Shown here piece by piece: positions 30,446 to 42,124 of a DNA stretch of 64,000 bases. Source of the stretch: Zoogloea sp021286885 (lineage in GTDB: Bacteria > Pseudomonadota > Gammaproteobacteria > Burkholderiales > Rhodocyclaceae). Location: NCBI RefSeq assembly GCF_041915215.1, contig NZ_JAYSBV010000015.1; one strand, 5' to 3'. The translations under genes were made by a program, and so were the position numbers. Under the pieces are notes generated by a model. That model saw only the letters and a list, made by a program, of their open reading frames with translations, made no database searches and had not been told where the DNA came from. Within the stretch, counting starts at the first letter, position 1; every line of letters starts with the position of its first letter.

Positions 30446-30782
30446 GGGGTCAGACCTCCCGGGTTAAATAGGGCCGTAAATCGTCTTTCGCTGATCTGTA
30501 ATAGGCAGGCAGTGCGCTGGCGCCAGAAAACAGGGGCGATTACAGAGATTGAATGCAGGGCTCGGAAATGTTTGGGTGATGCCCTGCGACGGACAAAATT
30601 TAGCAGGAAGGGCGGAACGAAGGCCGCATACCCATTATCGGAAAAAACATATATGGGGCTGTGCAGGTATTTGAGATTTAAAGGTTTTTGTTGGCGAGTG
30701 CGCCCCATTTGAGCGCATTTTTCAGGCGTGTTGCACTGTTTTGGTGAATTGGGGTTTGGCTGAAAAATAAAACAGCACAAAT
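30446..30782. other. Upstream region of the porin gene, no gene seen
   Basis: About 340 AT-rich bases between the porin start and the terminator of the purine operon. It must hold the porin promoter. No clear palindrome or small gene was recognised. Confidence 0.5.
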
Positions 30783-30819
30783 AAAAAAAGCTTCTTTCCC
30801 CGGGGTGGGGGAAAGAAGC
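30783..30819 (-). terminator. Terminator of the eight-gene purine operon
   Basis: Leftward stem GCTTCTTTCCCC/GGGGAAAGAAGC with a short loop and seven T. It lies about 50 bases after the guanine deaminase stop. Confidence 0.93.
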
Positions 30820-30866
30820 CTGAGTTGAATGAGTGCCGAGTGCCGAGTGCTGTGTTCGCGTGTTCG

Positions 30867-32195
30867 CTATGGGCGCTGGTAGGCGCATTCGCCCAGAATA
30901 TGAGTGGCGCGCACGCAGCGTTCGTCCCCCAGGGTTTGAAGCGCAAACAGGGTCTGGGCCAGGTCGGCGCCGTTTTCGAGGCGGAAGGCGAGTTCCGGGG
31001 TGGCGTGGGGGTCCAGCACCACGAAGTCGGCTTCCTTGCCCGGCGCAAAGTTGCCGATGTGGCCGTCCAGATACAGGGCGCGGGCGCCTCCCAGGGTGGC
31101 CAGATACCAGGCGCGCAGGGGCGGCAGGGGGCGGCGATGCACCTGGGACACCTTATAGGCCTCGTCCAGGCTGCGGATCAGGCTGAAGGAGGTGCCGCCC
31201 CCCACGTCGGTGGCCAGCCCGACCTGGATGCCGGCATCCACGGCGGCGGCGTGGTTGAAAAAGCCGCTCCCCAGGAACAGGTTGGAGGTGGGGCAGAAGG
31301 CCGCTGCGGTGCCGGTGTCGGCCATCTGGCGGATTTCCCGGGGGGAAAGGTGGATGCAGTGGCCGTAGATGCTGCGCGGCCCGAGCAGTCCGTGGCGGGC
31401 GTAAACGTCCAGATAATCCTGGCTGTCCGGAAACAGTGCGCGCACCCAGGCGATTTCGTCCAGGTTTTCGGCCAGATGGGATTGCACATGCAGATCGGGC
31501 CGGCTCTGGTACAGGGCGCCGGCCAGGGCCAGCTGGGCCGGGGTGGAGGTGGGCGCGAAGCGGGGCGTCACGCAGTAGCGCAGGCGCCCCTTGCCGTGCC
31601 AGCGCTCGATCAGATCCACACATTCCCGCTCGGCGCTGGCCACCGTGTCGCACAGGGCGGGGGGCGCGTGGCGATCCATCATCACCTTGCCGGTGAGCAG
31701 GCGCAGGCGGCGCTGGTCGGCTTCGGCCATCAGCGCATCCACCGACACCGCATGCACGGTGGAGAACACCGAGGCGGTGGTGGTGCCGTGGGCGAGCATC
31801 CGGTCTACAAAATAACGGGCGCTGCGGTTGGCCACCGCCGGGTCGGCAAAGGCGGTTTCGGCGGGAAAGGTGTAATCGTTGAGCCAGTCCAGCAGCTGGC
31901 GCCCGAAAGAGGCAATGATGCCGGATTGGGGGTAGTGGCAGTGGGTATCGACCAGCCCGGGCAGGATCAGCTGCTGGCCGTAGTCGTGGTGCCGGGTGTG
32001 CGCCCGGGTGGCGGGCGGAATGGCGGCTTCCACCTGGGCCCGGGGGCCCACGGCGGCTATTTGGCCGTCCAGCACCCACAGGGCGCCGTCGGGAAAGTGC
32101 TGGTAGCTGTCCGGGGCGTCGTGTTCTCCCGGGTCGCTCAGAAAATGCAGCACCTGACCAAGAATCAGGTGGCTGGGGGCGTGGGCGGTGTGCAT
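30867..32195 (-). CDS. guaD: Guanine deaminase, amidohydrolase type
   Basis: 442 residues. Metal-dependent amidohydrolase motifs: PGLVDTHCHYPQSG (HxH pair), QSHLAEN, YGHCIHLS and the catalytic Asp in LATDVGGGTSFS. The aromatic PQ after HCHY and the TDVGGGTS motif are typical of guanine deaminase, which converts guanine to xanthine for the XDH encoded upstream in the same operon. It is the last gene before a strong terminator, 11 bases after its neighbour. Confidence 0.95.
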   Translation of the reverse strand: MHTAHAPSHLILGQVLHFLSDPGEHDAPDSYQHFPDGALWVLDGQIAAVGPRAQVEAAIPPATRAHTRHHDYGQQLILPGLVDTHCHYPQSGIIASFGRQLLDWLNDYTFPAETAFADPAVANRSARYFVDRMLAHGTTTASVFSTVHAVSVDALMAEADQRRLRLLTGKVMMDRHAPPALCDTVASAERECVDLIERWHGKGRLRYCVTPRFAPTSTPAQLALAGALYQSRPDLHVQSHLAENLDEIAWVRALFPDSQDYLDVYARHGLLGPRSIYGHCIHLSPREIRQMADTGTAAAFCPTSNLFLGSGFFNHAAAVDAGIQVGLATDVGGGTSFSLIRSLDEAYKVSQVHRRPLPPLRAWYLATLGGARALYLDGHIGNFAPGKEADFVVLDPHATPELAFRLENGADLAQTLFALQTLGDERCVRATHILGECAYQRP

Positions 32196-32206
32196 GAAAA
32201 ACCTGT

Positions 32207-33568
32207 TCAGGCGCGGGTGTCGGCCAGCTGGCGGGCCAGCCGGTTGTGGGTCGCCACCAGGGGCGGGAGATCAACGGTGAGCAGTTCGCCGTCTTCCACC
32301 ACCGGGCGGCCATGGATGATCGAATGGCGTACCCGGGGCGGCGTGCAGAACACCAGGGCGGCCACCGGGTCGTGCACGGCGGCGCCGGCCAGCTCCAGCC
32401 CGTCTAGCGGAAAGGCCACCACGTCGCCCGCCATGCCGGGGGCGAGGGCGCCGATGTCGTCCCGGCCCAGCACCCGGGCGCCGCCTCGGGTGGCGATTTC
32501 GAGGGCCTCCCGGGCGCCCATGGCTGCCGGGCCGTGGCCCACCCGGGCGAGCAGCATGGCCTGGCGGGCTTCGCCCAGCAGGTGGGCGGCATCGTTGGAG
32601 GCGCAGCCATCCACCCCCAGGCCCACCGGCACGCCGGCGGCGCGCATGGCCGGAATGGGGGCGATGCCCGAGGCGAGGCGCATGTTGGAGCACGGGCAGT
32701 GGGCGACTCCGGTGCCGGTATGGGCGAACAGGGCGATGCCCGGGGTGTCGAGCTTCACGCAGTGGGCGTGCCACACGTCCGGCCCCACCCAGCCCAGGGA
32801 TTCGGCGTATTCGGCGGGGGTCATCCCAAACTTTTCGCGGCTGTAGGCCACATCGTTGTCGTTCTCGGCCAGATGGGTGTGGAGCGAAACGCCGTAGCTG
32901 CGCGCCAGGGCGGCGGCCTCGCGCATCAGGTCGCGGCTCACCGAGAAGGGCGAACAGGGAGCCACGGCCACCCGCAGCAGGGCGTGGGGGGCCGGGTCGT
33001 GCCAGGTTTCGATCAGGCGTTGGGTGTCGCGCAGGATGGCATCTTCGGCTTCCACCAGCCGGTCGGGGGGCAGGCCGCCCTGGCTTTCGCCCACGCTCAT
33101 GCTGCCCCGGGCCGCATGAAAGCGCATCCCGATGCTGAGGGCCGCCTCAATGCTGTCATCCAGCCGGCTGCCGTTGGGGTAGAGGTAAAGGTGGTCGCTG
33201 GAGGTGGTGCAGCCCGAGAGGATCAGCTCCGCCATGGCGGTGAGGGTGGACACCCGTATCATCTCCGGGGTGAGGCCGGCCCAGATCGGGTACAGCCGGC
33301 GCAGCCAGCCGAACAGCTCCGCATCCTGGGCGCCGGGGATGGCCCGGGTGAGGCTCTGGTACATGTGGTGGTGGGTGTTCACCAGTCCGGGCAGAGCCAC
33401 GCAGCCGGCCAGGGAGATCACCCGGTCGGCCTCGGCGGGCAGCTGGTCGGCGGTGCCGACGGCTTCGATCACCCCGTCGCGGATGAACACGCCGCCGTGG
33501 GGGATCTCGCGCCGCTGTTCATCCATGGTGAGCAGCACATCGGCATTCTTGAGGAGCAGGGTAGACAT
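32207..33568 (-). CDS. 8-oxoguanine deaminase / AtzB-TrzN-type amidohydrolase
   Basis: 453 residues. Motifs PGLVNTHHHMYQSLTRAIPG, SLHTHLAENDND, WHAHCVKLD and GLGVDGCASNDAAHL place it in the 8-oxoguanine deaminase group, close to hydroxydechloroatrazine hydrolases, of the amidohydrolase superfamily. The HMYQ...TR element and NDAAHL fit 8-oxoguanine deaminase. It probably salvages or detoxifies oxidised guanine to urate-level products. Tight packing in the purine operon supports a purine substrate over a triazine. Confidence 0.88.
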   Translation of the reverse strand: MSTLLLKNADVLLTMDEQRREIPHGGVFIRDGVIEAVGTADQLPAEADRVISLAGCVALPGLVNTHHHMYQSLTRAIPGAQDAELFGWLRRLYPIWAGLTPEMIRVSTLTAMAELILSGCTTSSDHLYLYPNGSRLDDSIEAALSIGMRFHAARGSMSVGESQGGLPPDRLVEAEDAILRDTQRLIETWHDPAPHALLRVAVAPCSPFSVSRDLMREAAALARSYGVSLHTHLAENDNDVAYSREKFGMTPAEYAESLGWVGPDVWHAHCVKLDTPGIALFAHTGTGVAHCPCSNMRLASGIAPIPAMRAAGVPVGLGVDGCASNDAAHLLGEARQAMLLARVGHGPAAMGAREALEIATRGGARVLGRDDIGALAPGMAGDVVAFPLDGLELAGAAVHDPVAALVFCTPPRVRHSIIHGRPVVEDGELLTVDLPPLVATHNRLARQLADTRA

Positions 33569-33592
33569 GGTGATGGGCGTGGGGCGGGTCGG

Positions 33593-34513
33593 TCAGGGCA
33601 GGAAGGTCTTGCCCAGGGAGGCGGGCAGGTTGAGCTGGAGCAGCTTGCGATCCCGGGAGATCAGCACCAGCACCACCACCGTGGCGGCGTAGGGCAGGGC
33701 GGCCAGGAGCTGCACCGGCACCGAGATGCCCAGCCCCTGGGCGTGGAACTGGAGGATGGTGACCGCGCCGAACAGATAGGCACCCAGCATCAGGCGGCCC
33801 GGTTTCCAGGTGGCAAACACCACCAGCGCCACCGCGATCCAGCCCCGGCCCGCGCTCATGTTCTGCACCCACAGGGGGGTATAGACCGTAGACAGATAGG
33901 CCCCGGCGATGCCCGCCATGGCGCCGCCGAAGGCCACTGCCCCGTAGCGGATGCCGAGCACCGGGTAGCCGATGGCGTGGGCGGCCTCGGGGGATTCGCC
34001 CACCGCCTTGAGCAGCAGCCCGAGGCGGGTCTTGCTGAGGGTCCAGGCCACCGCGGCAAAGCTGAAGAGGGACAGATAGACCACCCAGTCCTGGTGGAAC
34101 AGCACCGGCCCGACCAGCGGGATGTCAGACAGCAGCGGAATCGCCAGCGGCTGCAGGCCGGGCAGGCTGTAGCTCACGTAATGCTGGCCCACGAAGGCCG
34201 ACAGGCCGACCCCGAAGATGGTCAGGGCCAGCCCGCAGGCGGCTTGGTTGGCGGCTAGCGAGAGGGCGAAGAAGGCAAAGATCATCGACGCGGCGGCCCC
34301 GGCCAGGGCGCCCAAAGGCAGGCCGATGGCGGCGCCGTAGCCGGTTTGGGCGGCGCCCGCGAAGCCGGCGATGGCGCCGATCAGCATCATGCCCTCAACG
34401 CCCAGGTTGATGACGCCGCTGCGCTCTACGACCAGTTCGCCCAGGCCGGCAAAAATCAGCGGGGTGGCGGCGGCCAGGGTGCCCGCCAGGATGGGAAGCA
34501 GGGATTCGATCAT
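33593..34513 (-). CDS. BMP-type nucleoside ABC transporter permease, second subunit
   Basis: 306 residues from ATG 34513. About eight to nine membrane helices, with GELVVERSGVINLGVEGMMLIGA near the start, the hallmark of the NupQ/YufQ-like permease of purine nucleoside importers. It pairs with the permease encoded just upstream (10-base gap) and the ATPase before that. The periplasmic binding protein is encoded separately at 42826-43914. Purine nucleosides or bases are the expected cargo. Confidence 0.92.
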   Translation of the reverse strand: MIESLLPILAGTLAAATPLIFAGLGELVVERSGVINLGVEGMMLIGAIAGFAGAAQTGYGAAIGLPLGALAGAAASMIFAFFALSLAANQAACGLALTIFGVGLSAFVGQHYVSYSLPGLQPLAIPLLSDIPLVGPVLFHQDWVVYLSLFSFAAVAWTLSKTRLGLLLKAVGESPEAAHAIGYPVLGIRYGAVAFGGAMAGIAGAYLSTVYTPLWVQNMSAGRGWIAVALVVFATWKPGRLMLGAYLFGAVTILQFHAQGLGISVPVQLLAALPYAATVVVLVLISRDRKLLQLNLPASLGKTFLP

Positions 34514-34523
34514 GGTGAGGGCC

Positions 34524-35579
34524 TCAGGCGGGGCGGCGGAGCCGGTTGTCGATGAAGGCATCCGCCCCCAGCAGGAAGAAAAGCAGCATGCCCTGGAAGA
34601 TGCCGGTGATGGCGGCAGGCATTTGCAGGCTGACCTGGGCCGCCTCGCCGCCCAGATAGATGAGCGCGATCAGCAGGCTGGCGAACACGATGCCCACCGC
34701 GTGCAGGCGCCCCAGATAGGCCACGATGATGGCTGCAAAGCCGTAGCCCGGCGAAATGTTGAGGTTGAGCTGGCCCACCGGGCCGGCCACTTCGCCCACC
34801 CCCGCCAGCCCGGCCATGAGGCCCGACATGACGAGGCTGAACCACACCGTCTGCTTGGCCGAGAAGCCCGCGTAGCGCGCCGCTGCCGGCGCCTGACCGC
34901 CCACCTCCAGCCGGTAGGCCAGAAAGCTGCGGGCGTTGAACAGCCAGAAGCCCAGCACCGCAAACAGGGTGATGATGATGGAGGTGTTGAGCCGGGTGCC
35001 TTCCATCAGCACCCGGAACAGGGCGCTATCGCCAAACATGATGGACTGGGGAAAGTTCATCCCCTCCGGGTCGCGCCAGGGGCCGTTCACCATGTAGGCC
35101 AGGATGAAGCTGGCCACGTAGCCGAGCATCAGGGTGGTGAGGGTTTCCTCGGCGTTGAAGCGGGTCTTGAGCAGGGCCGGGAGGGCGCCCCACAGGGCCC
35201 CGCCGAGGGCGCCCGCCGCCACCATGGCGGGCAGCACCCAGGCGGCATCCACCCCGTCGAAATGGACGGCGACTCCACCGGCAAACAGGGCGCCCATGGT
35301 GAGCTGGCCTTCGGCGCCGATGTTGTAGATGCGCGCCTTGAAGCCGATGGCCAGCCCTTCGGCGATCAGGATCAGGGGCGAAGCCTTGATGAGCAGCTCG
35401 CTCCAGCCATAGCTGCTGGTGAGGGGCTCGATGAAAAACACCTGGAAAGACTCCAGGGGCGGTTTGCCCAGCATCCAGAACAGCAGGGAGCCGGTGAGCA
35501 GCATGGCCAGGATGGCCCACAGGGGGGCCGTCCAGCGCATCAGCTGGGAGGGCTGGGCACGGGGTTCAAGCAGATGCAT
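34524..35579 (-). CDS. BMP-type nucleoside ABC transporter permease, first subunit
   Basis: 351 residues, about ten membrane helices. The stretch GFKARIYNIGAEGQLTMGALFA and FNAEETLTTLMLGYVA mark the NupP/YufP-like permease. It would form the membrane channel with the second permease. Its start overlaps the end of the ATPase gene by 14 bases, so translation is coupled. Confidence 0.93.
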   Translation of the reverse strand: MHLLEPRAQPSQLMRWTAPLWAILAMLLTGSLLFWMLGKPPLESFQVFFIEPLTSSYGWSELLIKASPLILIAEGLAIGFKARIYNIGAEGQLTMGALFAGGVAVHFDGVDAAWVLPAMVAAGALGGALWGALPALLKTRFNAEETLTTLMLGYVASFILAYMVNGPWRDPEGMNFPQSIMFGDSALFRVLMEGTRLNTSIIITLFAVLGFWLFNARSFLAYRLEVGGQAPAAARYAGFSAKQTVWFSLVMSGLMAGLAGVGEVAGPVGQLNLNISPGYGFAAIIVAYLGRLHAVGIVFASLLIALIYLGGEAAQVSLQMPAAITGIFQGMLLFFLLGADAFIDNRLRRPA

Positions 35580-37140
35580 GGCTGGATTCCGTTGAAGATG
35601 AGGAGGCAGAGGCAGGGGCGGAAGCCTCGGTGGGCGGGGTAAACAGGCCGGACATGCGCAGCCCGACCGATTCGGCGTTGGTGGCCGCTTTGGCTTCGGC
35701 GGGGGAGAGGCGGCCTGCCGCCAGCACGGCGATCCGGTCGCTGATCTCGAACAGCTCTTCCAGCTCTTCGGAGATCACCAGAATCGCCACCCCAGTGCGC
35801 GAGAGGTCGAGCAGGGTCTGGCGCAGGAAGGCGGCGGCGCCCACATCCACCCCCCAGGTGGGCTGGGCGACGATCATCACCCGGGGCTGAAGCATGATCT
35901 CGCGCCCGACGATGAACTTCTGCAGATTGCCCCCCGAGAGGGAACGGGCGACGGCCTCCGGCCCGCCGCAGCGCACGTCGAAGCGCCGGATGCATTCTTC
36001 GGCAAAGGCCCGGGCCCGGGCGTAACGCACCAGCCCCCAGCGCTTCATGCCCTGGGGATGGCCGGTGAGCAGGGCGTTGTGGGTGAGCGGGAGGGCCGGC
36101 ACGGCGCCGCGCCCGAGCCGTTCTTCGGGCACGAACACCAGCCCCTGGCGCCGGCGCTGGCCGGCGTTGAGGTGGCCCACGGGCGCCCCGTCGATGCAAA
36201 CCGCGTTGCGTGCGCCCGGCGCTTCGCCCGAAAGGGCGGCGAGCAATTCGGCCTGGCCGTTGCCTGAGATGCCGGCAATCCCCACGATCTCGCCCGCATG
36301 AACGGTGAGGGAGATGTCGTGCAGCGCGGTGCCGAAAGGGTCGTCGGTGGGGCGGCTGAGGCTGCGGATCTCCAGCACCGGGCGCTGCTCGCCGGTATAC
36401 ACCGGGGCCACGCACTGGGGCAGCTCCCGGCCAATCATCATCCGGGCGAGGCTGGCGGGGGTTTCATCCTTGGGAATCGCCTGGCCGGTGACGCGCCCGC
36501 CGCGCATGATGGTGGCCGAGTCGCACAGGGCCTGGATCTCGTGCAGCTTGTGGCTGATGTAAAGGATGGAAACCCCCTCGGCGGCCAGCTGGCGCAGGGT
36601 CTCGAACAGCTTGAGCACCGCCTGGGGCGTGAGCACCGAGGTGGGCTCGTCGAGAATCAGCAGGCGCGGGTTCTGGAGCAGGCAGCGCACGATCTCCACC
36701 CGCTGGCGCTCGCCCACCGACAGGCTGTGCACCGGGCGGAAAGGGTCCAGGGGCAGGCCGTAGCGCTCCGATACCTCGGTCACGCGGCGGGCGAGGGCGG
36801 CCAGATCAAAGGGCTCGTCCAGCACCAGGGCGATGTTCTCCACCACGTTCAGGGTCTCGAACAGGGAGAAATGCTGGAACACCATGCCGATCCCGAGCCG
36901 GCGGGCCTGGGCGGGGTTGGTGATGGCCACCTGGCGGCCATCCCACAGCATTTCGCCCTCGTCGGCCTTTACCGCGCCGTAGATGATCTTCATGAGGGTG
37001 CTCTTGCCCGCACCGTTTTCGCCCAGGATGGCGTGGATCTCCCCGGGCTGGACGCTCAGGCTGATGTCCGCGTTGGCCACCACGCTGGGATAGCGTTTGG
37101 TGATGTGCAGCAACTGCAGGCGGGGGGCGGATGTGTTCAT
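35566..37140 (-). CDS. Nucleoside ABC transporter ATP-binding protein (two ABC domains)
   Basis: 524 residues with tandem nucleotide-binding domains, as in NupO, RbsA and YufO. The first has Walker A GENGAGKST, signature LSVGERQRVEI and LLILDEPTSVL. The second has an altered Walker A (GISGNGQAE) and signature LSGGNLQKF, normal for this family. It drives the two permeases encoded downstream. It begins two bases after the xdhC stop, linking import and oxidation in one transcript. Confidence 0.95.
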   Translation of the reverse strand: MNTSAPRLQLLHITKRYPSVVANADISLSVQPGEIHAILGENGAGKSTLMKIIYGAVKADEGEMLWDGRQVAITNPAQARRLGIGMVFQHFSLFETLNVVENIALVLDEPFDLAALARRVTEVSERYGLPLDPFRPVHSLSVGERQRVEIVRCLLQNPRLLILDEPTSVLTPQAVLKLFETLRQLAAEGVSILYISHKLHEIQALCDSATIMRGGRVTGQAIPKDETPASLARMMIGRELPQCVAPVYTGEQRPVLEIRSLSRPTDDPFGTALHDISLTVHAGEIVGIAGISGNGQAELLAALSGEAPGARNAVCIDGAPVGHLNAGQRRRQGLVFVPEERLGRGAVPALPLTHNALLTGHPQGMKRWGLVRYARARAFAEECIRRFDVRCGGPEAVARSLSGGNLQKFIVGREIMLQPRVMIVAQPTWGVDVGAAAFLRQTLLDLSRTGVAILVISEELEELFEISDRIAVLAAGRLSPAEAKAATNAESVGLRMSGLFTPPTEASAPASASSSSTESSHASA

Positions 37141-37142
37141 GC

Positions 37143-38174
37143 TTACTCCGGCAGGAGGGTGTTATGGGGCCGGCTCGCCTGGCCGGCCTGCTTGAGCAGT
37201 TGATGGGCGTAGCGCACCTGCATCAGCTCGGCTCCCACGGCCAGCGCGATTTCGGCGGGCGCCTTGCCGGGGATGCCGGGAATGCCGATGGGGCAGGTCA
37301 GCTCCCCCAGCCGTTCGGGGGGCAGGCCCCGGGCCTTCAGGCGCCCCTCGAAGGAGGCGCGCTTGGTGTCGGAGCCAATCAGCCCGAAGTAGGCAAAGTC
37401 CCGGCGCCGGAACACCGCCTCGCACAGGCTGAAGTCCAGCGCATGGCTGTGGGTCATGATGATGAAGAAGCTGCCCGCCGGGGCCTGGGCCACCTCGGCC
37501 TCCGGGGTGTCGGTGAGCTGGGTGCGCAGGCGGCCCGGCGCGAGGCGGTGCAGCCCGTCCAGGTCTGCCTGCCCATCAAAACCGTCATCCCGGGTATCCA
37601 CCCAGGTGATGGCTGCGCCAAGAGGAAGCATCTGGCGTACCAGGGCCCGGGCCACATGGCCGGCGCCGAACAGGTACACCGGAAAATCTTCGGCCACCAG
37701 GGTTTGCTCAAAGCGCCAGGCGCTTGCTTCGCCCTCCAGCCGGGCGCGGGTCTGGCGGGCTGCGCCCAGCGCCCAGCTTGAGGCGCTGGCGCCTGCATCC
37801 AGGCGGCGCTCCAGGGCATTGCCGGCTTCGATGGGCGCCCAGCGGGCCTCCCAGGCGGGGGCGTCGCTGGCCGGAATCTGCTCGAACAGCAGCCACACCA
37901 CGCCGCCACAGCACTGGCCCAGGCGGGCGCCCAGGTTGTAGCGCAGGATGCGGGGCACCGGGCTGGTGCATCCGAGCATCGCCCGCGCCTCGCGGATGGC
38001 CTCGAACTCCAGATGGCCACCGCCGATGGTGTCGGCGCAGCAGGTGGCATCCACCAGCATGGTGGTGCCCGCATCCCGGGGGGCGGAGCCCTGGGTGCGG
38101 GCCACGCTCACCAGCACGGCAGCGTGGCCGGCGCGCAGGCTCTGGCGCAGGGCAGAAAGCCAGTCGGGCAGCAT
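37143..38174 (-). CDS. xdhC: Xanthine dehydrogenase accessory protein XdhC
   Basis: 343 residues from ATG 38174. XdhC/CoxI N-terminal part (VSVARTQGSAPRDAGTTMLV, TIGGGHLEFEA, NLGARLGQCCGGVVWLLFE) and a C-terminal Rossmann domain (LFGAGHVARALVRQML, MTHSHALDFSLCEAVF, FGLIGSDTKRASF, CPIGIPGIPGKAPAEIA). XdhC binds molybdenum cofactor and helps sulfurate and insert it into XdhB. It lies between xdhB (11 bases) and the transporter ATPase (2 bases). Confidence 0.95.
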   Translation of the reverse strand: MLPDWLSALRQSLRAGHAAVLVSVARTQGSAPRDAGTTMLVDATCCADTIGGGHLEFEAIREARAMLGCTSPVPRILRYNLGARLGQCCGGVVWLLFEQIPASDAPAWEARWAPIEAGNALERRLDAGASASSWALGAARQTRARLEGEASAWRFEQTLVAEDFPVYLFGAGHVARALVRQMLPLGAAITWVDTRDDGFDGQADLDGLHRLAPGRLRTQLTDTPEAEVAQAPAGSFFIIMTHSHALDFSLCEAVFRRRDFAYFGLIGSDTKRASFEGRLKARGLPPERLGELTCPIGIPGIPGKAPAEIALAVGAELMQVRYAHQLLKQAGQASRPHNTLLPE

Positions 38175-38185
38175 GGGGCGTCTCC

Positions 38186-40533
38186 TCAGGGGGTGGGTTC
38201 GTCCAGGGCCCCGAGGGCGCGCAGCACCGCTTCGGGGGTGGCGGGGGCGTCCAACTGGAGCGGGCGACCGGCGGGCAGGGCGGCGGCCACCGCGTCGCGG
38301 ATCGCCTGGAACACCGACAGGGCCAGCATGAAGGGCGGTTCGCCCACGGCCTTGGAGCGGTGGATGCTGTCCTCCCGGTTGGCATTGGCGTAGAGCTTTA
38401 CCCGGAACACCTCGGGCACGTCGCTGGCGGTGGGGATCTTGTAGGTGGACGGGGCGTGGCTCATGAGCCGTCCGGCCTGGGGGCCGTCGGGGCGCCACCA
38501 CAGCTCCTCGCTGGTCAGCCAGCCCATGCCCTGGATGAAGCCGCCTTCGATCTGGCCGATGTCCAGGGCCGGGTTGATGGATTGGCCCGCGTCGTGCAGC
38601 ACATCCACCCGCAGCACCCGGGTCTCGCCGGTCAGGGTGTCGATGGCCACCTCGCTGCACGCCGCCCCGTAGGCAAAGTAAAAGAAGGGCCGGCCCAGCT
38701 TGGTGATGGGGTCGAAGTGGATTTTCGGGGTGCGGTAAAAGCCCGCGTCCCAGAGCTGGATGCGGGCTTGGTAGGCGCGCATCACCAGCGCCCCAAACCC
38801 GCTGGCAAAGCCCGGCGCCTGTACCTGGCCTGCGGCAAATTCCACCTGGGCCGGGTCGCAGCCCGCCAGTTCGGCCACCAAGGCGGCGAGCCGGGCCTTG
38901 ATGTTCTGGCACGCGGCCTGGGCGGCCTTGCCGTTCAGGTCGGTGCCGCTGGAAGCGGCGGTGGCCGAGGTGTTGGCCACCCGGCTGGTGTCGGTGGATG
39001 AGAGGCGTACATCTTCCACCGGCAGCCCGAACTCGTGGGCCACGATCTGGCGCACCTTGGTGTATAGCCCCTGGCCCATCTCGGTGCCCCCGTGGGATAC
39101 CAGCACCGTGCCGTCGGTATACACATGCACCAGGGCGCCGGCCTGGTTGTAGTGGGTGGCGTTGAAGGAGATGCCGAACTTGAGCGGGGTGAGCGCCAGC
39201 CCGCGCTTGAGCACCGGGCTGCGGGCGTTGAAGGCGGCCATGGCGGCGCGGCGGGCGGCGTAGTCGCAATCGGCGGCCAGCTCGGTCACCAGAGCCGGGG
39301 CCACGTTGTCTTCTACCGGCATGGCGTAATGGGTGGTGCTGCGCGGGCCGGGCTCGGTGGCGTAGAAGTTGCGCGTCCGCACCGCGAGGGGATCCAGCCC
39401 CAGGTGGCGGGCGATGTCGTCCAGCACGGTTTCGATCACGAACATGCCCTGGGGCCCGCCAAAGCCCCGGAAGGCGGTGTTGGACACCCGGTGGGTCTTG
39501 CAGCGCAGGCTGCGCAGGGCGACCGCATCCAGGTAATAGGCGTTGTCGATGTGGCAGATCGCCCGGTCATTCACCGGCCCCGACAGGTCCGCCGAAAAGC
39601 CGCAGTCGGAGGCCATTTCCAGGCGCAGCCCGAGCAGCAGGCCGGTGGCGTCGAAGGCCGATTCCCAGCGGTACTGGAAGGGGTGGCGCTTGCCGGTGGC
39701 CACCATGTCGTCATCCCGATCCAGGCGCAGCTTGACCGGCCGCCCGGTGCGCGCCGCCAGCAGGGCCGCCAGGCAGGCCCATTGGGCCGACTGGGATTCC
39801 TTGCCGCCAAAGGCGCCGCCCATGCGCCGGCATTCCACACTGACCTGGTGGGAACGCCAGCCCAGCACGTGGCTCACCATCTGCTGCATCTCGGTGGGGT
39901 GCTGGGTGGAGCAGATCAGGTGCAGGCTGTGGTCTTCGCGGGGCTGGGCATAGGAAATCTGGCCTTCCAGATAAAAGTGCTCCTGGCCGCCCACCCGGGC
40001 GTGGCCGTGCAGGTGGTGGGGCGCCCGGGCGAAGGCCTCATCCACCGGCCCACGCGTTAGGGTGAAGGGCGGCAGTACCCAGGATTCGGCTGCAATGGCG
40101 CTATCCATGTCGAGGATGGGCGGGTGCGCCGGATCGGTGGCGTACTCGACCCGGGCCAGGCGCACGGCGGCCCGGGCGATGTCCCGGGTCTCGGCGGCCA
40201 CCACAAAGATCACTTGTCCGTAAAACTGCACCTCGCTGGCGGCGATCACCGGGTCATCGTGCAGGATGGGGCCGCAGTTGTTGCTGCCGGGAATGTCGGC
40301 GGCGGTGAGCACGCAGCGCACCCCGGGCAGGGCGCGCACCGCGTCCAGATCCAGCCGGGTGATGCGCCCCCGGGCGCAGGTGGACAGGCCCGGTGCCGCG
40401 TGCAGGGTGCCGGCCAGCTCGGGCAGATCGTCGATGTAACGGGCGGCGCCGCTGACGTGCAGGGCGGCGCTTTCGTGGGGCAGGGGGCGGCCCACCTGGG
40501 GGCCGTGCTGCACCGTCCGGGCGTGGGGGGCGT

Positions 40534-40537
<4 letters not shown>
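38186..40537 (-). CDS. xdhB: Xanthine dehydrogenase, molybdopterin-binding subunit XdhB
   Basis: 783 residues, the usual size. Typical segments are GGAFGGKESQSA, the RGFGGPQGMFVIE arginine loop, HGGTEMGQGLYTKVRQI, and near the C-terminus KAVGEPPFMLALSVF with the catalytic Glu. It oxidises hypoxanthine and xanthine to urate. Its start overlaps the xdhA stop by four bases. With xdhA and xdhC it forms the complete bacterial XDH set. Confidence 0.97.
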
Positions 40538-42030
<1,493 letters not shown>

Positions 42031-42124
42031 GGTGCGGGCGGGTGGTGGGACGTTGGGTGCAAGTTAGCACAGGGCTTTTCCCAGGGTTGAGGGGGCAGGC
42101 CCGATAAGGGATATGTGTCGATCC

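Noticed and set aside
37143..39269. A 708-codon frame that would fuse XdhC to an upstream extension
   Set aside because: The extra N-terminal part is antiparallel or off-frame reading through xdhB; the true xdhC start is ATG 38174.
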